Assembly: GCA_028673005.1 (NCBI GenBank)
Contig: CM054114.1
Coordinates: forward strand, 18,227,137 to 18,291,136
Length of the DNA: 64,000 nucleotides
Origin: Tanypteryx hageni
Lineage: Eukaryota; Arthropoda; Insecta; Odonata; Petaluridae
Direction: 5' to 3'
Shown: in pieces, positions 22,565 through 33,987 of the stretch
How the letters are laid out: every line of letters starts with the position of its first letter
Position numbering within the stretch: position 1 is the stretch's first letter
Translations under genes and position numbers: made by a program
The notes under the pieces: generated by a model
What the model was told of the DNA's origin: nothing
What the model saw: the letters and a program-made list of their open reading frames with translations, nothing else
Database searches by the model: none

Positions 22565-22763
22565 TACTACATCGCATGCTGCAAAGAAACCTAGGCTGAC
22601 ATACATTGGGGACTTCACAGATGACCTATTAATGTCACCAAGTAAATCTAAGAAATGCCTTGATGCTGCTAGAAAAGTCAGCAGAAATTACAGTAAAAAA
22701 ATGAAATTACTGCAGCAACTGTGTCGACGAGCAGTTATTGTTGATAAGAATTTGTTATTGTTG
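22565..22763 (+). CDS. THAP-domain protein, exon 3 (last one seen)
   Basis: Acceptor TTTTAAG (intron 2 is 22318-22564) and donor TTG|GTAAGA at 22764. Encodes (N)TTSHAAKKPRLTYIGDFTDD...SRNYSKKMKLLQQLCRR...KNLLLL: a basic nuclear-localisation-like KKPR, then a Leu-rich stretch likely to form a coiled coil, as is common after the finger in THAP proteins. The phase agrees with exon 2. It ends in phase 0 and no convincing following exon or terminator was found downstream, so the gene is incomplete here: it may continue beyond a long intron, or be truncated. Confidence 0.75.
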
Positions 22764-23814
22764 GTAAGAATTTATGTAGACGTTATTCATGTACTTTAAA
22801 CTTCTTTTTTTGTGATCCCCCTTAAGAATTCAAGTGAAGATAACGTTAAAAAATAAATAATGTTGCTATTCTGCAGACTTTTTTACTTGGTTTGTATTTG
22901 AACGATACTTTCCCTTCTTATTATTGCATAATACGTATACCATTTCTATTTACATGGCTAATAAAATTCCAACTTTTATATCAATAGGAAAGAATCCCAC
23001 ATTAATACATTGTTTGTGATGACTATTCCCATATTTCATAAACCACAGGCATTATATAAAATCATAGCAACTATTAGCTCAGTCGGATTCTTGTCTGTTG
23101 TTTAGTTAATCGTGTTTTTAAAACTCGCCGACTGCAATAAGCATTTTTAGTTTAGTTTTTTCTTTGGGCTCTTAGTATGTAAAAAGAAGCAGATTTACGT
23201 AGTTCAAGTAAACGAAACTTTCCAATAACTTCATGCATATGTTCAACCATCTGAAAGACTTAATGCATGGAGTCGAGCGCTCCATTTGTGACCGGTCTCC
23301 CACAATCAGCTGATCCAGCCGGGTGTCATGTTGGCTTCACTCCCCAGTACAGCAGGGATACGCCCAAGCGCCGTCTATCTTATTTATGGTCGAAGGTTGA
23401 GCAGGACAGAGTTGGCACTCGGCAGCTCGGAAGCAGTCAAATGCCAAATCTAGTGGGAGAGAGTTCTAGCCAATGAGACAGCGTAAAGAGCGAGTACGTT
23501 GTCATTTTCTCTTGCCCTCCTGTTTCGCTTGTCCCGCACGCGTAATGAACGGTGACCTAGCAGGCTGGGGTAAACCAAAGACTTTCTAAATACTAACTAG
23601 ACCGAGCATTGGCGCTGTAGTGTAGCACCTCCCAATAGAACAAGCGGCAGGTCGCCATTTGCGGGGAAAGTTATACCGTGCGTAAGGTAGTCGTCACCAG
23701 TGTTACTGTAAAATTTGTGCATTAAGAACTTATATATTTGTATAAAACACGCAGTTATACTACGTATCAGAAAGGTTCGTTCGTGTGAAAGGATTCGCAC
23801 AAAAGTGAAGAACG
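22764..23814. other. Downstream of THAP exon 3; no exon recognised
   Basis: Searched by eye for a continuation of the THAP protein and found none. Positions 23270-23580 are GC-richer with a short open frame (69 codons) that has no known domain. Confidence 0.4.
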
Positions 23815-24200
23815 CAATGGGAATACTACGTAAGTGTCCCGGATTCGACTCCGGGAGACGATTACATTTTCCCATATGTTTACACAGTTTAGATTTTTCA
23901 AGGTGCAAGGTTTATTTCCTTCATTCATTAAAATACGTAAATAGGGAACGAATTTCTCCGTTTTTACTTTATTCGACGGCTAAAACTATAACATATCTTA
24001 TTCTTGCGATGTTTAGACGTTACAAGGAATAATTTGTCAGAAACATGCATTTCTTTCCGAAATTTAACGACTTTTTCGTACTCTTTCCGGGTGTTGCCAA
24101 GGCGACCTGCATTGTTGCCTACGATTGAATTACTATCTATTGAGCCTTCATATATACAAAATAATTGCGTAATAATTGCCCTTCTCTTTCAGTATTTTAA
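23815..24200 (+). repeat. Dispersed repeat T, copy 1
   Basis: About 380 bp nearly identical to the reverse complement of 51155-51520. It includes a T-arm-like palindrome CCCGGATTCGACTCCGGG (23839-23856), 'ttacattttcccatatgttt' and 'cattgttgcctacgattgaa'. The palindrome carries a box-B-like GATTCGACTCC, suggesting a tRNA-derived origin. Confidence 0.8.
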
Positions 24201-24267
24201 TATCTACAGAAAAAATGACACAGTGGTTAATATTACAAATAAATGGCTAATTTCACAATATGGTAAA

Positions 24268-24322
24268 TTGTTTGTTTGTATGGAATTTTGACTAATCAAC
24301 CTCCTGGATTACTATAGACATT
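24268..24322 (-). repeat. SINE (family A) 3' tail fragment
   Basis: TTTG-repeat followed by 'gactaatcaacctcctggat', the complement of the 'aatccaagaggttgattagc' tail of family A. Confidence 0.75.
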
Positions 24323-24984
24323 GAGTTAAACCAGGTTTGAAAGATTCATTTTAAGTAGGAATACTTTTTACGATTTCCAAATTGTCGATTTCATTGACTG
24401 AATTGTCTAAAAAATATGTCAAAAAATTCATGTCAAACGCTTGAAAAAATTGTGTCGTCAAACCTAAGATTTTAGTCTTGTTAGCTAAGAAAATGTCAGT
24501 AATAAATTGCTCGTGATAGGCATATGAAGACGTTTAAAAATTCAATATTTATGTAATCTACCACTGGACGAAACCATGATCGCTTACCTTTACTGTAATT
24601 CTTCTAGTTACCACGTATTTATTGATACTATAAACACCAACTCAGAATACACGTGCTTTCTTCACTAAGGCGCGAAAATTTTGCTTGTGATAGTACCACA
24701 AAGAGTGGAAGAATGGCGATACTACATCCTAAAAAGGACATCTCCTGTCATTTGTACGCGAAATTTTAGGCTATTAGAACCATTGGTTAGATGATGAGAT
24801 ACGATTTAAAAACTGTCACGAACTTAGCAATGTCACGATATTACCGATGTTTACCCTACCACAAGCCCTAATTATGCTACATTATAATTATTTGGGTTTG
24901 AAAATTTCTCTAGGATACAGGAGATGATTTGTTTTTATATACGAGGAAAATTCAGTAACATTAAAAAGCAACACGAGAAAGAAC
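24323..24984. other. No recognised feature
   Basis: AT-rich; no open frame longer than chance and no repeat match noticed. Confidence 0.5.
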
Positions 24985-25150
24985 TTGTTTGTGCCGTACC
25001 GGAGAGTTTGAAATCCCGCGTCAAGTCTCCCTGAAAATGCATTTGGCAATATCGCCTTCCCATCGGTGGGTAGGCAGCCAGCCCGCCAGGTGCCGGCTCG
25101 ACTATCGCCTCTTCGCTGGCGAGAACACTCAAGTTCAAACCCCACTCCAC
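24985..25150. other. GC-rich tRNA-like or SINE-like patch
   Basis: Contains 'ggtaggcagccagcccgcc' and a box-B-like 'aagttcaaaccccactcc' at ~25130, with no cloverleaf. It may be a diverged SINE head; the overlapping open frames on both strands look like chance. Confidence 0.3.
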
Positions 25151-25189
25151 GCCTTGCGCAACCGCATCTTGACGGAATGAGAAATTATT

Positions 25190-25330
25190 AAACAGTCAAA
25201 CCCCTTTTAACAATGGGGATGCGTTCGTGAAAACGAGAGCGCAAACTGAATCTGCGTTATGCGGGGTCATTTTAGTATAGTACTTACGGAGATGCGTTCC
25301 TAAAATCGTAATTTATTACCTATTTTCAAA
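25190..25330 (+). repeat. Tigger/pogo-like terminal fragment
   Basis: Starts CAGTCAAACCCCTTTTAAC and continues 'atgcgttcgtgaaaacgag', resembling pogo/Tigger MITE left ends. No right end was identified. Confidence 0.4.
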
Positions 25331-25412
25331 ATATTAGTATATCGATAGGGATACCAGCGCCGCCAAGGGTAAATTGCAATATTTGTAAATTACGATTACG
25401 TGGAATATCTCC

Positions 25413-26717
25413 TTAACCCTCCAGTACACGCGCTTGGTCTGTGAGACCAAGCCCGCATTATATCAAACCGCAAAATTTGTGTTGGCATAACTGTGACTCA
25501 GTACCTTTCTATAATTTCTTGTTCGATGTGATACAGCAAGGTCAGTCTGAGTCGAGCTCTCCTTCGTTGTGTAGTTATGTCAAAAACTGTTTGGTGGTCT
25601 CACAGACCCCCTACGTGCACTCGCGTCTCTAATCCTCGATCCAATTATTTTCGTTATATATTAGTTTTATAGTGTTGTTATGCAAATTTAATGGTTGTTA
25701 TTCGTACCAGGAAAACTTATTAGTGTTCTCGGAGATAATAAAGGTAAACAGTTGGTTGGCACTGTAAGGAAAAACTAGAGCCAAATTCGTCTCGAAATTC
25801 TTTCTACAAGGAACAGGGAAATCCTCAACGTTTGGCTTTCAAGAGAATTTCTCGTTGGTCTCGTACATTCCAAAGAAGGCGAAAAATATTTTATTGCGTT
25901 CAACTATGCACCATGATGAAAAATCGATGTTGACACCGGTAATTGAAAAAGCCCGAAATATACTTTATATAACGACACAAGGGTGCAGTCGATGTTGTTG
26001 ACAAAATGAGTGCAACATACAATGCTGCAAGAAACACAAGAAGATGGCCGATGGTTATATTCTACAGCCTATTCAATACCGGAGCTATAAACGCGAGAGT
26101 GATTTATCATGGTAATGGTCAAGAACAAAAACCTCGAAAAGATATGAGAGAACTGTCCCTTGCCCTAGTAAATGAACACCTAACACGGAAATCACTCAAT
26201 AACACCATTCCTAATGAAATAATGAGGAGAATTTGCAAGATTATTGGGTTAGACTTGCAGACGAAAGCGCAAGAACCACCTACGACTTCCAAGTGGTCGA
26301 TGCGGAGACTTCGTGGGCAGGAACAGAAAAAGTAGGTATTTTTGCAAAAAGAGCAAGAAGTGCATCTGCTTGGAAAGTGTTAATACAGTGTGCAGCCAGT
26401 GTTGTGAAAATATCGAAGATTAATCCTGTAATTTCCACTGATAATTTTTAAAAAGTTAATATGTTTTCAAGTGTTAAATTGAAGGCAGAACATTTTGGTT
26501 GTTTGTATAATAAACATTCATTTTTTAAAAGAAAAACAATTGTAATGCTGAATATTTTGTTCGATGTTTTACTACAAACATACATCTTTAAAAAATAATC
26601 AAGTTTGTCTTATTTCTCCCCGATTATCTAGGAATTTTACATTAAAATAACAAGGGGTCTGTCAGGCCCGTTACGTGCACTGGAGGAAGAAAAATAGGCG
26701 CGTGTACTGGAGGTTCA
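25413..26717 (+). mobile_element. piggyBac element, internally deleted
   Basis: TTAA at 25413-25416 is followed by CCCTCCAGTACACGCGC. The right end (26697-26713), read on the other strand, is CCTCCAGTACACGCGCC, next to TTCA, a decayed TTAA. TTAA duplication and CCC-type ends are diagnostic of piggyBac. Subterminal 'cacagaccccctacgtgcac' (25606) and its inverted partner 'ggggtctgtcaggcccgttacgtgcac' region (26656-26682) are also present. At ~1.3 kb it is about half the length of an autonomous element, and the amino half of the transposase is gone. Confidence 0.9.
25780..26450 (+). pseudogene. piggyBac transposase, carboxyl-terminal remnant
   Basis: Fragments in shifting frames match the piggyBac DDE transposase end: 'GFQENFSLVSYIPKKAKNI', 'STMHHDEK', then GAVDVVDKMSATYNAARNT and RRWPMVIFYSLFNTGAINA (the conserved VDVVD...TRRWP region). 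After another shift comes a carboxyl Cys-rich finger, CGDF..RKSRYFCKKSKKCICLES..TVCSQCCENI, typical of the family and used for DNA-end binding. At least three frame changes and a large amino deletion rule out activity. Confidence 0.88.
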
Positions 26718-26729
26718 ACAACGAGTTTT

Positions 26730-27145
26730 GCGGGCAAATGTTTCAAACAAAAGTCGTAGAAAATAATATTCTCTACTATTTTTATGATAACCAAAATTTG
26801 CATTTATGAAGGTTTAAAAGATATATTTCACAAAAACGAAAAATTTGGGAATAATTTCAGTAATTTAAATAATACGTTTTACAAAAAATTGTTTCAAAAA
26901 AAGTTGTAGAAGTTTCTCTAGAGCTTTTGTAATAATAAATATTTACATTAATGAAGCCTTAGAAGATCGATTTGAGAAAAATGAAAAAAATGACACGAGT
27001 AAACCACCATTTCCGGTAGACCGATTTTAACCAATATCTAATAAACTCTTGGCCATATAATAAAAATGTAAAATATGAAATTCGGTGTTGATCCGGTAAT
27101 TAGTTATTGAGTTCGAGCGTCCACAAAAACGTATGGAGAAAGTAA
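26730..27145 (+). repeat. Repeat P, copy
   Basis: Shares 'aaaagttgtagaa', 'gacacgagtaaaccaccat', 'ttccggtagaccgatttt', 'ttcggtgttgatccg', 'tattgagttcgagcg' and a terminal 'acgtatggagaaagtaaaa' with 44510-44885 and the other copies. Confidence 0.75.
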
Positions 27146-27966
27146 AAATTGGTATGAGAACAAAGAGCGTTATAACGAATCGGCGTTGTACGGGGTAGCG
27201 TTAAAGGGAGCCGCGCGGCGCAAACCACGTGCGCGAAGAGGGAAAACGTGACCCACATGTGCGAGACGCGTAAACTAGAAAAGCAGACTTTCGACGCCAT
27301 TCTCGGTGGAACTTGGAGATTAGCACGCGCGCCGAGATAACGAGAAGAGTCGATTAAAGCCGTTGACTTTCCTTTTCTTCGCTGGCCACGCGAAACGACA
27401 AAGTACGTCTCAAGTTCACGATACGTCGAGGACGCCGTTATCTTTCGATGAATATCGCTGGCTGGTTTCGACATCGACCCGCCGAGCAACACGAACGGCG
27501 TGTTTACGCCCATCGTACGAACCGTGTGAAAAGGTTGATGGACACGCGAAAAATGAAACGATGCAAGATAATGGGGTTTATAATGTGCCTCTAGGAAGAG
27601 TCGAAGGCGTTTCTGAAGGTTTGAAAAAAAAGTCCTAAGCTTATGAGGTAAAGAGGCCATTATATTGCAAGCAATATGAGAGTATGATACGAGCCATGGA
27701 AAATTAATTTTAAATTGAAGGGACGCCAGGCAAGGACAAGTTCGTAAATGTCGATATGGAATAATTAGCCTTGAAATGAAGAAAAAGGACGCCCGAGCAA
27801 AGAACTGAAATGTAACTTCAAAGGAATACGGAAAAAGTTCGACTAATCGAAACTTTGAATAATAGATATTCGTTTTAAGGCATCGAGTGCGGACGAGAGA
27901 AAAAATTTCCACTTCAGCTTATCGAAAAATCGAGTTATACACAATCGATTTATCGAAGTTTGACTG
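27146..27966. other. GC-richer segment with a pogo-like right end
   Basis: A 270-codon open frame on minus (27912-27100) is the longest outside repeats but has no recognisable domain. Its carboxyl end lies in repeat P and its amino end next to a MITE-like terminus, so I treat it as chance. Positions 27945-27966 read TTTATCGAAGTTTGACTGTA, the reverse complement of a pogo/Tigger start (TACAGTCAAACTTCGAT). No matching left end was found. Confidence 0.35.
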
Positions 27967-30246
27967 TATATGATGCAATGAAAAGAAAAGTATAAGAAAG
28001 TTACGTATTTTTTGTAGCCAATAAATTACCCAAGTTTATTTTTTCTAAAAGATAGCATACAAGACAAGGCTAGCTTTGATCTCATAAATGACAGATCAAA
28101 GAAGCTTCCATGCCATATAAATACGTACAATAAAAACATCGTCGGTAACAACTAACCAGGCTGACACAGTATTCTCCTTTTACAGAACACAAAGGGAGTT
28201 AAAGGCCCTTTAAGCCGTTAATGACGAGTCTTTCCTATACAACGTCAAACAACAATATCGAGGTAAAGGCCACGTTATGCTTTGAACGGGCTAAACTAGG
28301 ACTCGCATCCTAAATGGACTAAGTAAGTGCTATGAAAACACAGCAACGCGCCCACGCGATAGCATGACACATCTACGAGTCTCAGCACGGGTAAAGATGA
28401 CAGCACGTTTCCATGCCTTTGTACCGCATAGCGAGCGCGAAAGCCTTAGATCCAGACCAACGGATCTGTAGTTAGGATTTTAAAATTTATAAGCAAAAAA
28501 TAGGATTTCAATCTAAGTTCACTACATATGATGCGAACACAAAACAGTAGCATGCGCCCTAAATTAGACTTTAGAATAGAGATCTTGACGTATATCACAA
28601 CACAATGTGACATAAACATGAACGAGTAGACGTCTTAATGTAAACCACAATTAAACTACAAAATTAGCGAGGTTACTCTTGTTTGGGTCTCCCGACCACC
28701 TGATAAAATATCCACTTTGGGAAGTTATATAATAAGGAAATAATTGCTTCAATTGCAATGGATGTATGAACAATACAATCCCAGTACTTCATGAGACGGT
28801 TCTGAAATTGACCGTCAAGGTTAGTCGGCTAACGCTACGACGTTTGAGCATAGTAATGGGGAGATAAATAAGGATCTTGACATATTCAAGGCAAATTACT
28901 GAGCTCAAAGATCATAAGACATAAAATGGATTTCCATGATATCTCAACATTAGTAACTTTAGCGATATTTTTCCAAGAATATGGTCGTAGCGTACCTCTT
29001 AACGATCCCAAAGATGTAAAAGTTGCATACAGTCAACCATTTCATTTCAAAATTATCAATAATTAATTAATATTTGCTAATGAATACATAATTAAATAAT
29101 TCAGTTGAATACTATTTTACTATTAAATCAATAATAAAAATCTTCACGAATTATATTTTTCATATTTCACAATCGATGTTAAACGTCCCAATAAATTACC
29201 ACCGGCACAATTTTTAAATTAATATTTTGATAATTTAACAAAATATATTATGAAAACGATCAAATAAGATAAAAACCGCAATATATAATAAAATATGTGG
29301 ATATATTTAACAGCTAAATGAGAAATTTTTGGATTTTTTTTCAGAATAATCGAGAAATATTGAAAATCACAGTGTTAACGATAATAATCTTACGACATAT
29401 CTAAAAAGTTGAGGGGCATTTTGCATGCTTTTTTCCTGCCACCTAAATGTTCCGAGAAGGTGGCAGAGCACACACAAAATATGGGAATTTTATCGCCCTA
29501 TAAACCTAGGATGTGAATAATTTAAAGGAAACATGTCATCCAATAAGCACTAAATGGATAAGGATGCGAAATTAAATTCTTTTACCATAAATTTATCGAT
29601 ATTTTAATTTATTTTTCTATTCGACGCATAATTTTTGTCATAATATTAGCTGTTTTCAAAATAGAAATCAGATATGTGCTTTTCATATTTATGGGCCAGG
29701 ATTGAATGCTAGCTGAGATGGGCTTTTTGTCGTAGAGACACTCAAGACGCAGAGCAGTCGGGAGGTACTTAACGTTCATCGCGACGGCACCTTAACTCAC
29801 CGGGTTTCCTCCTAGCCCCGTTAAATATGCGTGTAAAAGCGAGGAAATATAAGGAATTGGTTCAAGAGAACGCCAGGTCGGCAATGACCTACAAAAAATT
29901 GACTTCCGTAAAAATTTAAGGGTGATAAATATCTTATTACAGGCATTTTAAACTCGTCGACGTATCGTGGCCACGTTAAAAGGAATTAGAAGAATCTAAA
30001 ATTCTCAATTAACGGAGGATTCAGACAATTTGAAAATTTAATATTTATGCATTGGTAACATTAATCCATTTTTGAAATTCCCGTTTTAGTTATATTTAAA
30101 TCGTCGGCAATTAAAAGTAAAGCAATTAATGGATGAAATCAATCATTTGTATTTATTTATTTATTTTTAAAAAATCATTTATTCTTTTACTAATAAATAC
30201 ACCATTTTTCAGTATCTACTGCAACAGATTTTAGGTTTGTTTTTCA
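27967..30246. other. No recognised feature
   Basis: About 2.3 kb of AT-rich DNA with no open frame, repeat or motif that I could support. Confidence 0.5.
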
Positions 30247-30247
30247 T

Positions 30248-30333
<86 letters not shown>
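30247..30333. repeat. Compound (CA)n(TA)n microsatellite
   Basis: About 13 CA units directly followed by about 29 TA units. Confidence 0.97.
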
Positions 30334-30336
<3 letters not shown>

Positions 30337-31362
30337 ATTAATAAGGGTTAGGTATTTTCCACTAAAAAGGCAGCATTTTTCAGTATTCGCTGTACCCGAG
30401 TTTTGATTTGCATTCCATATATATTTAAATATACAAAAACGAATTTGCACAGAGATTGAGTACATAATTCTCCGAAATTACGACCAAGAATCATTTAGCA
30501 AGACACCTCGCTCTGCTCCCGAATAATTACTTTTAATTCGACCACCAACTAAACACGCAAATATATTTCATGCGCAATAATTATCACACCTTCCTCCAAT
30601 TAAAATCTCACGCACCAGCATTTAACTAAAAGAAGACGACGAATCAATTCATAAAAAAACGAAAGCGAATCCGAGTATTCCCTCCGCAACCGCTTCGAGG
30701 GTATCAAGCAAACCCATCCAGAGTCATGCAGAACAAAACGTGAATCTACCGCACCAGAGGAACGCAAGATAAGGGAGGGGAAAAGGTACAACAAATCTCC
30801 CGTAGCGATAAGAACGCCCTTTTTCTCGGGGAAATAGCTGTTCTCGAAAGAAAAAATAACAAAAGACACGCGGCACAGAAATCTTCCTGAACCTACGGCA
30901 CGAGAACAAAAGCAACCAGGGCAGGGTCTTTGTTGTGACGTTGTTAAATCACTTGAAGGACTCTTTAGCGCCCCAGTGCGACGGCTGGATCGAAATAAGG
31001 TTCGCCTTTTTAAAGAAGCTTCTCTTCTTGTTTCTTCATCCTTCTGGTGTCTGCAGTGTGTGTGTGAGAGAGAGACACGATATTCAAGAATAAATATATA
31101 CACGAACGTTGCTGCAGTCACACTCGACGGGAAGATAATTGCATACGCGATGTCGAGGGAGATTCTGCTGACTTTTCCCGCACGCTGCGGAGCGCAAATG
31201 GACAAAAATAGATGGTTTCGAATTGATTTCTGATGATATAAACATATCGACTAAAATTATTTCACGAATGCAATTAATTGACGTTCGAATAATCTATCAC
31301 AGACCAATTTGCCATTTAGAATGGGGCAATTTAGATAAATGTGAAATCATTACACACATGTA
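30334..31362. other. No recognised gene
   Basis: Moderately GC-rich from 30600 to 31230. A 201-codon minus-strand frame (31205-30600) is Ser/Arg-rich and overlaps plus-strand frames; it has no domain and no splice evidence. A short TG/AG simple repeat sits at 31059-31078. Confidence 0.4.
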
Positions 31363-31725
31363 ATTATTATTATTATTATTCACATAAACGCTAAAATTGG
31401 GAGCAGGTCCCGGTGGCAGCGGGTCCCCATCACAACTCAATGCATAATACCCAAATTACATAATAAAAATTGGGTTTACTTAATACAAAAATATAAGCTT
31501 TTTGATACCATTTCCTATACAATATATACTACTTCTTAACTTCAAGTCACAGGAACTCTCGTCACAACAGCTTAGGTATCACTCAATACATAATGCCCAA
31601 ATTACATAATAACAATTGAATGTACTTAATACAAAAATAGAACCTTTTTTGATAATAGTTCCTATACACTATATACAACTTCATGACTTCAAGTCATACG
31701 AACTCTCGTCACAACAGCTTAGCTA
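31363..31725. repeat. (ATT)n and two-copy 146-bp tandem duplication
   Basis: ATT repeats at 31365-31381. Then 'actcaat(g/a)cataat(a/g)ccca' at 31435 and 31581 begins two ~146-bp units, each ending 'ctctcgtcacaacagctta'. The units are ~90% alike by eye. Confidence 0.85.
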
Positions 31726-33820
31726 CAAACTACAACATGTTTCATTTGATATTTGTCCATACAACTACAAAAATTTTGAATAAGTAAATAATCTTCTTCA
31801 TGAATAAAAAAAAAATTATCGCCAATTATAGTCAATGGCTATTGTGATAAGCAGTTATGTTACTCAAACGAGGAATTCCAACAACAATTCTAGTATAAGG
31901 AAGACTTAATTGTAATCAGTAGCGGTTAACGCTATAAGTTAAAGTGAACTCAAGTGTGATCGCATTAAGCCGCATCTACCGCATTACTTGAAACTAAAAT
32001 TTGAGGAAGACAGCTCAGAAATATAAGGCTAAGAAGATTCAATAAAATGCGCATATTGCGGATATTTAATTACTAGCAGCATAACAGTTTACTAAATAAA
32101 AAATAATGGCCTCAGCTTTGGCAAAAGTTCAAGCTTTTTTATCTTTATATTTTTGTAATGACAAAATAAAGACTTCAAACATGTCAGCCTCGTATTTGTG
32201 TTTATGATAATATAGCGTCCTTTAAAACGACGAAAATTAAATTTCAATTTAGCGATTTTTTTCAAGGCAAATAGATTTTACGTGAGGCGAGAAAAAATAT
32301 ACGTTTACTCGTGAAGGCAGACACCATGAATAAATGTAAGTAAACTGCGAGGAAAAAGTGCTCTTCTTTTGAAAAAAATAGGGGCTCGATCTGTGGAATA
32401 TCTCGAGCGGGGAGAATTCGGAAAAAATGAAATACAAAAAATTAACGTATTTGTCTCTTCGACGGATTTTCTTTCCTGCCACCTCCCAAAGAGGGATTTG
32501 ATTCGTTTTTCCCAAGCTGTGGTCTCGTTAAAAGCAGAAAAACAACGATAATGTCGGCAGGGAACATTCTCTTGGAGAAAAATCCTCCTCCAATGAGATC
32601 CTGACTCCAACGCTGAAAAACGAAATAAGACTAAAGCCAACATTTGCACTCGTGAAACGCTTAAATTAGGACAAGAAAAAGAGTTGTGTATTTTATTTCG
32701 AGTGAATGAGAACATATTTTCGCAAAGAAAACGACCCAAGAAACGCGATTTTCATTGACAGAGAAAAATAACAAGGAGTAACGCATGCATAAATGTCCTT
32801 AGTACATTGATACATTAATTCATTTGTATTTATTAGAGAAACATAGCTATATATTATCTTCGGCACTTCATTTTACAACTGGGTGACCATATTTTCGGTT
32901 TTTTCGGGACTGTTCCGGGTCTTGGCAGGCGGTCCCGGATTTTTATAGACCCTCCCGGCATTCTGGGCGGTTGGCCTAACTAGTAAAATATCAAATTCTG
33001 ACATTTCCTTATAACTATGTAAATAAATGACGCTCAATATGTGCCATTTTTGTCTTTTAAAGTGAGCCATACGTAAATAACAACAAGACTGAAATTCGCG
33101 TAATTTCCCAGCATTTCTTACTCTTAATCTGGTAGAATCGTTCGGGGTTGTGGGTTAGCTCCATTTCTAGTAACCAAATACTTGACTGCAATCATTCCAT
33201 CTCAAATAATGCACTGTTATCCATCAATCCATAGCATCGTCACCTCTTTACCAATGAAGCCAATGTGGCAAATGATGCCACCATTCATCCTTGCTGACCA
33301 GCGATCGTGACATCTTAACCGTATTCTTCGGCTATAATCAAGTCTCGAGTCCCACTCAACCATCTTCCAGGTCCTATATACGGGCCAGCTTTCGAGTTTA
33401 TAACACTCGTTCGGTGGCGATCACACCCCTACCTACATCATCCAAGGCCTTTCTATGCATTAAATCGAAAGTGCATTCCACCTTTTAAACAAGAGTTTGC
33501 AAACGCAATTTTTTTAATGCGATAAAAATGATAAAACCTGTCTAGAATGAATTTGCGGCGCATAAAAATACGAGAAATTTTACATAAATTGGCTATTTAT
33601 TCGTATGGCACCTGTATCATTCAGAGAATGACCATTAGCAGAACCAATAGGTTTCTCATATTTTTTCTCAAATACTTTTTCATACTCCTTTAGTTTTTAC
33701 TTTCAATTTACAATTTCATTCTGACATACTTCAAATTAACACGTTTTTTTTTCAAAATATTGCGGGTTTTTGAGGGCCAAGATCGATACTTTCGATACTC
33801 AAATTTCGTCGAACAGTAAA
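31726..33820. other. Mostly unrecognised; possible hAT left end
   Basis: AT-rich DNA. 32880-32940 (CTGGGTGACCATATTTTCGG then 'gggactgttccgggtc') resembles the left end of MER45-like hAT elements, but no right end or duplication was found. The ORFs at 32249-32739 have no domain. Confidence 0.35.
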
Positions 33821-33987
33821 AAGGGACGTTAAGCAGTTGCCCCCCTTGGTGCTCTTCGTAAAGAGTAGGCTAATGCCGGCACCGGGTATCCCTCCTCCCT
33901 TCTGTACGTGTCCGGCGTGGAAGGAGTTCTGGCTACAACAGCCCGAGAGGCCGATTAGCAACAAATTCCATACAAACAAACAAAACC
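33821..33987 (+). repeat. SINE (family A), 5'-truncated copy
   Basis: 'aagggacgttaagcagttgc', 'gtgctcttcgtaaagagtag', 'gctaatgccggcaccggg', 'gtggaaggagttctggct' and 'aggccgattagc', then a (CAAA)n tail at 33972-33987. Confidence 0.85.

Noticed and set aside
27100..27912. 270-codon open frame on minus, the longest outside repeats
   Set aside because: No recognisable domain; its ends fall in repeat P and beside a pogo-like terminus; the region is GC-richer so long frames are more likely by chance. Would need RNA evidence.
30600..31205. 201-codon minus-strand open frame
   Set aside because: Ser/Arg-rich composition, overlapping plus-strand frames, no domain or splice sites noticed.
32880..33080. 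hAT element with a CTGGGTGACCA start
   Set aside because: No right terminus or 8-bp duplication found, so kept only as a comment.
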